NCBI RefSeq assembly: GCF_014698795.1
Contig: NZ_JACJTR010000030.1
Span: 1 to 64,000 of the forward strand
Direction of reading: 5' to 3'
DNA length: 64,000 nucleotides
Source of the DNA: Nostoc sp. FACHB-892
GTDB taxonomy: Bacteria; Cyanobacteriota; Cyanobacteriia; Cyanobacteriales; Nostocaceae
Shown here piece by piece: positions 61,574 to 64,000 of the stretch (the stretch's first letter is position 1; each line of letters opens with the position of its first letter). The translations under genes and the position numbers were made by a program. The notes beneath the pieces are model-generated. The model was not told the origin of the DNA, did no database searches, and saw only the letters and a program-made list of their open reading frames with translations.

Positions 61574-61873
61574 ATGATGTCGGATTTAAGAGCGGAATTA
61601 ACGGAAATTTTGGATGAGGCAGAGTGGGAGTGGCTAATTCCTCATGTACAACGAGATGCAGTAATTTTGGTGGCACTTGAGCTAAACTTGGTGGATGTTG
61701 GAGTAGCGATCGCCAGTGATAACATACCATCAGTAGAACAGTGGATTGATCAACAATTGATTGTCAAACCGACAATAGTACAGGTGGGAGAATGGAATGG
61801 CAATCGCACTAAGCGATTTAATACTCTCATCGTTCAGCCTTACGTTCTGGCGCAAGAAATAGTCGCTACTTAA
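61574..61873 (+). CDS. DUF2288 protein
   Basis: The 99-residue protein, LRAELTEILDEAEWEWLIPH, ILVALELNLVDVGVAIASDN and FNTLIVQPYVLAQEIV, matches the small DUF2288 family found in cyanobacteria and proteobacteria. Its function is unknown. No membrane segment or catalytic motif is visible. Its last four bases overlap the 3' end of the convergent flotillin gene. Confidence 0.85.
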   Translation: MMSDLRAELTEILDEAEWEWLIPHVQRDAVILVALELNLVDVGVAIASDNIPSVEQWIDQQLIVKPTIVQVGEWNGNRTKRFNTLIVQPYVLAQEIVAT

Positions 61874-63834
61874 TCAGTTTTTGTAGCGTTTTCGATTAGA
61901 GTTGGTGTTGTGATAGTTTCTAAGGAAAGATGGCTTTTTGTGTCAGTTATTACTTGGTTATTGCCACGCACTAACTGGCTGATTTGACCAATTAATTCGC
62001 CTAGTTTGCCTTCGTCAAGTAAGGTGTTGATTAAGGAAAGTCCACTGGTAGATAATAGTAATTTGTTAATATCTTGGCTGCCACTACTACCGTTTGCACC
62101 AGGAAATGAATAGATCCGAGTATCTCCTAAAACTCCTGGTTGTGGTGCTAAAGCGGTGACAATTTCTGGTAGTTTATCGGCTAGTTCTGGCCAAACTGAG
62201 GTAATAATTTTGGCAGTCAGGTTGGCGTTACTAATAGAATTTTCGGCGGCAATTTTTGCTTGAATACCTTCTGCTTCTGCTAAAACTTTATCGCGATTAG
62301 CTGCTGCTAGAGTGCGAATTGCTTCAGCTTCTAATTCTGCTGCTTGTTGGGCAATTTCTGCTTGGCGGCGACGGCGGAAAGCATCGATTTCTACAACGTT
62401 GCGATCGCCAATACTCCGTTCTTCGGCTTCTCGTTCTGCTGCAATTACCGATAGGCGTTTGTTACGTTCGGCTTTTTCAACCTCACCTGCTGTCTTAACT
62501 GATTCCTCAGCTTTGGCTTGTTGTGCTTGTGCAACAAAGCTTTCGCGTTTTTTGTTAGCAATAGCGATCGCTACATCTTCTTGAGCTAGCTTGGCAACTC
62601 GTTCTGACTCAGCTATATGCACTTGTGCTTGTAACTTTCCAGATTCTACACTTTGTTCACGTAAAATCTCTGCAAGCTCAGATTCTTGTTTTTGCAGTGC
62701 TTGTGCTACCTTTAGCTGTTTATTACGTTCTTCTAGGGAAATATCAGCTTCAATTTGGCTTTGCTGCACCGATAATTTTTTGCGAATTTCTTCTTCTTCA
62801 ATTGATTTTTCTTGCAAAATTTTGCTACGGCGTACTGTTGCAGCCTCTCTATCTTTGGATTCTTGAATTTCGCGCTCTTTCTGTGCTTTTTGTGCTTCTA
62901 CTTGGAATTTTTGCTCCAATTTAGCGCTTTCTTGCTCTTGGGCAATTTGTAGCGATCGCTTTTGGGCATCCAATTCTTTTTGCTCAATTGTCACTTGTGC
63001 TGCTAACTCTACTTCCCGTTTTTGCTGAATTGAGCGCTGAATAATTTCTGTTCGCAAACGCACGCCTTGAGCATCAAAGAAGTTATCTGGATCGTAGGTA
63101 ACACTTTCTAATATTTCTGAGATGGCAATATTATTTAGAGTTAATCCCACTTTTTTTAAATCGGTGCCAACTAAGTTCAACACCTCCTGAGCAAACCCTA
63201 ATTTATCAGAATCTATTTCTGCTAAATCCTTAGTTTTAGCTGCCGCCCTAATTGCATCATCTGCTCGTTTTTCTAAAGCATTTTTAATATCTTCAGGAGT
63301 AATTTTACTACCATTTTGAGATAGTCTAGCGGCTGCTGTTAAAACATCATCTTCGGAGGCATTAATACATACATAAAAAGTAACTCGAATATCTGCTCGT
63401 AAATAATCTTTAGTGCGAACCGCAAGTTTACCAGTGCGTTCCACATCAATGGAAATTTCTCGCAGAGGTACGCGAGTTAGTTGATGAAATCCCGGTAGAA
63501 CAATACAACCGCCATAGAGAATTACCGATTTCTTTTTGATAAAAAGACCCCCAGTTCTCACGAAAGCTTCGTTGTTGGGTGTAACTACATAAACCCGTGT
63601 ATAAGCAAATAAGCTAAATAGCAGTAATAAAACTAAAGCGGCAATAACTCCAGGAAATACTAATCCGCCGTTAATTTGAGCAACAGTCGGTTGGATTCTG
63701 ACTGGAAGGGTTTGGGAAATTAATGTTGTTTGCTTTTGTTGGGATTGTAAATTAATTTGTGGAACTTCAGCTATTGTGGCACTCGGTAAAGACTGGATAA
63801 AAGTTAACCAAAAAAGCATATTTTTTCCTTTCAC
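61870..63834 (-). CDS. Flotillin-family protein (SPFH domain)
   Basis: The 654-residue protein has a signal-like hydrophobic N-terminus, a second membrane helix (GVIAALVLLLLFSLFAYTRV, about 57-76), the SPFH/band-7 domain (about 77-275; YVVTPNNEAFVRTGGLFIK, LREISIDVERTGKLAVRTKD) and a long EA-rich coiled coil (about 275-540), then a C-terminal tail ending with QPGVLGDTRIYSFPG as in flotillins. Flotillins scaffold membrane microdomains. The start may be ATG 63834 or ATG 63819. A partial gene ends just upstream on the same strand and probably shares its operon. Confidence 0.9.
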   Translation of the reverse strand: MKGKNMLFWLTFIQSLPSATIAEVPQINLQSQQKQTTLISQTLPVRIQPTVAQINGGLVFPGVIAALVLLLLFSLFAYTRVYVVTPNNEAFVRTGGLFIKKKSVILYGGCIVLPGFHQLTRVPLREISIDVERTGKLAVRTKDYLRADIRVTFYVCINASEDDVLTAAARLSQNGSKITPEDIKNALEKRADDAIRAAAKTKDLAEIDSDKLGFAQEVLNLVGTDLKKVGLTLNNIAISEILESVTYDPDNFFDAQGVRLRTEIIQRSIQQKREVELAAQVTIEQKELDAQKRSLQIAQEQESAKLEQKFQVEAQKAQKEREIQESKDREAATVRRSKILQEKSIEEEEIRKKLSVQQSQIEADISLEERNKQLKVAQALQKQESELAEILREQSVESGKLQAQVHIAESERVAKLAQEDVAIAIANKKRESFVAQAQQAKAEESVKTAGEVEKAERNKRLSVIAAEREAEERSIGDRNVVEIDAFRRRRQAEIAQQAAELEAEAIRTLAAANRDKVLAEAEGIQAKIAAENSISNANLTAKIITSVWPELADKLPEIVTALAPQPGVLGDTRIYSFPGANGSSGSQDINKLLLSTSGLSLINTLLDEGKLGELIGQISQLVRGNNQVITDTKSHLSLETITTPTLIENATKTD

Positions 63835-63839
63835 TAAGT

Positions 63840-64000
63840 TTAATTTATCTGAGATAAGTTAGTTAACCATTGTTCTTGATCAGGACTATCTTTGGCAATA
63901 ACTACGTAAATTTGTGCTTTATGTTCAATGACTAAAACTTTTTCTCCTCGTTGTGGAGCAATAGTTGCCCAGTCTGGTATCACAGCACTAACTGTTAATA
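63840..64000 (-). CDS. Unknown protein upstream of flotillin, C-terminal part only
   Basis: The last 53 codons are visible: IPDWATIAPQRGEKVLVIEH, YVVIAKDSPDQEQWLTNL and the stop at 63840-63842, five bases before the flotillin ATG. The pattern (RGEKVLVIEHKAQIYVVI) suggests an OB-like beta barrel as in NfeD-type partners of flotillins, but this is inference from position and strand pattern. The 5' part lies beyond the window edge. Confidence 0.55.
   Translation of the reverse strand, partial: LTVSAVIPDWATIAPQRGEKVLVIEHKAQIYVVIAKDSPDQEQWLTNLSQIN

Overview
The window comes from a filamentous, heterocyst-forming type of cyanobacterium (Nostocales, Nostoc-like). The evidence is the abundance of the HIP1 octamer GCGATCGC, heptameric short tandem repeats (STRR) in many intergenic gaps, dispersed hairpin repeats typical of Nostoc genomes, a complete hormogonium polysaccharide (hps) locus, and conserved cyanobacterial neighbourhoods (plsX-fabH-fabD-plsC, nusB-ftsY, metG-NYN-lptC). 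I cannot name the species.

Layout. 0-1.7 kb is mobile-element and Uma2 debris: an IS701-like transposase scrap fused to an IS630 scrap, a Uma2 endonuclease gene with two internal stops, and a second Uma2 tail. 1.7-8.2 kb (minus strand) holds a two-gene pair with overlapping reading frames: a P-loop ATPase followed by a 1724-residue STAND-ATPase/coiled-coil/TM/14-WD40 protein, a candidate conflict or signalling system. 8.2-9.5 kb is an accessory strip: a 21-bp tandem array bounded by inverted repeats, and an antitoxin whose toxin is truncated. 9.5-14.1 kb has a DUF4126 membrane protein and metH.

14.4-31.0 kb is an exopolysaccharide region. A GT4 glycosyltransferase and a PIG-L deacetylase precede hpsA (giant prepilin-like protein), hpsB-D (pseudopilins), hpsE-G (GT2 glycosyltransferases), hpsH (pseudopilin, paralogue of HpsD), an HpsI-like glycosyltransferase, HpsJ and a further GT2. 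Together these are expected to make and export the slime used by gliding hormogonia, with the pseudopilins forming a type IV pilus-like or type II secretion-like exporter.

31.5-49.5 kb is mostly core: DUF502, nusB, ftsY, a PP2C-type phosphatase, a 13-repeat ankyrin protein, DUF4079, DUF1997, an SDR, a muramidase that seems to start with CTG, menH, a CPBP protease, an InrS-like metal sensor, lptC, a NYN nuclease and metG. The 1.5-kb gap between ftsY and the phosphatase contains a dense set of nested helices (about 35220-35450) that looks like a structured noncoding RNA, possibly of the HEARO/OMEGA type.

49.8-64 kb is lipid metabolism plus small accessory genes: an acyltransferase next to a phytyl-ester-synthase-like hydrolase, a PemK/MazF toxin-antitoxin pair, EcsC, cupin, pepA, then plsX-fabH-fabD-plsC, an AI-2E-type permease, DUF2288, and a flotillin preceded by a partial gene cut by the window edge.
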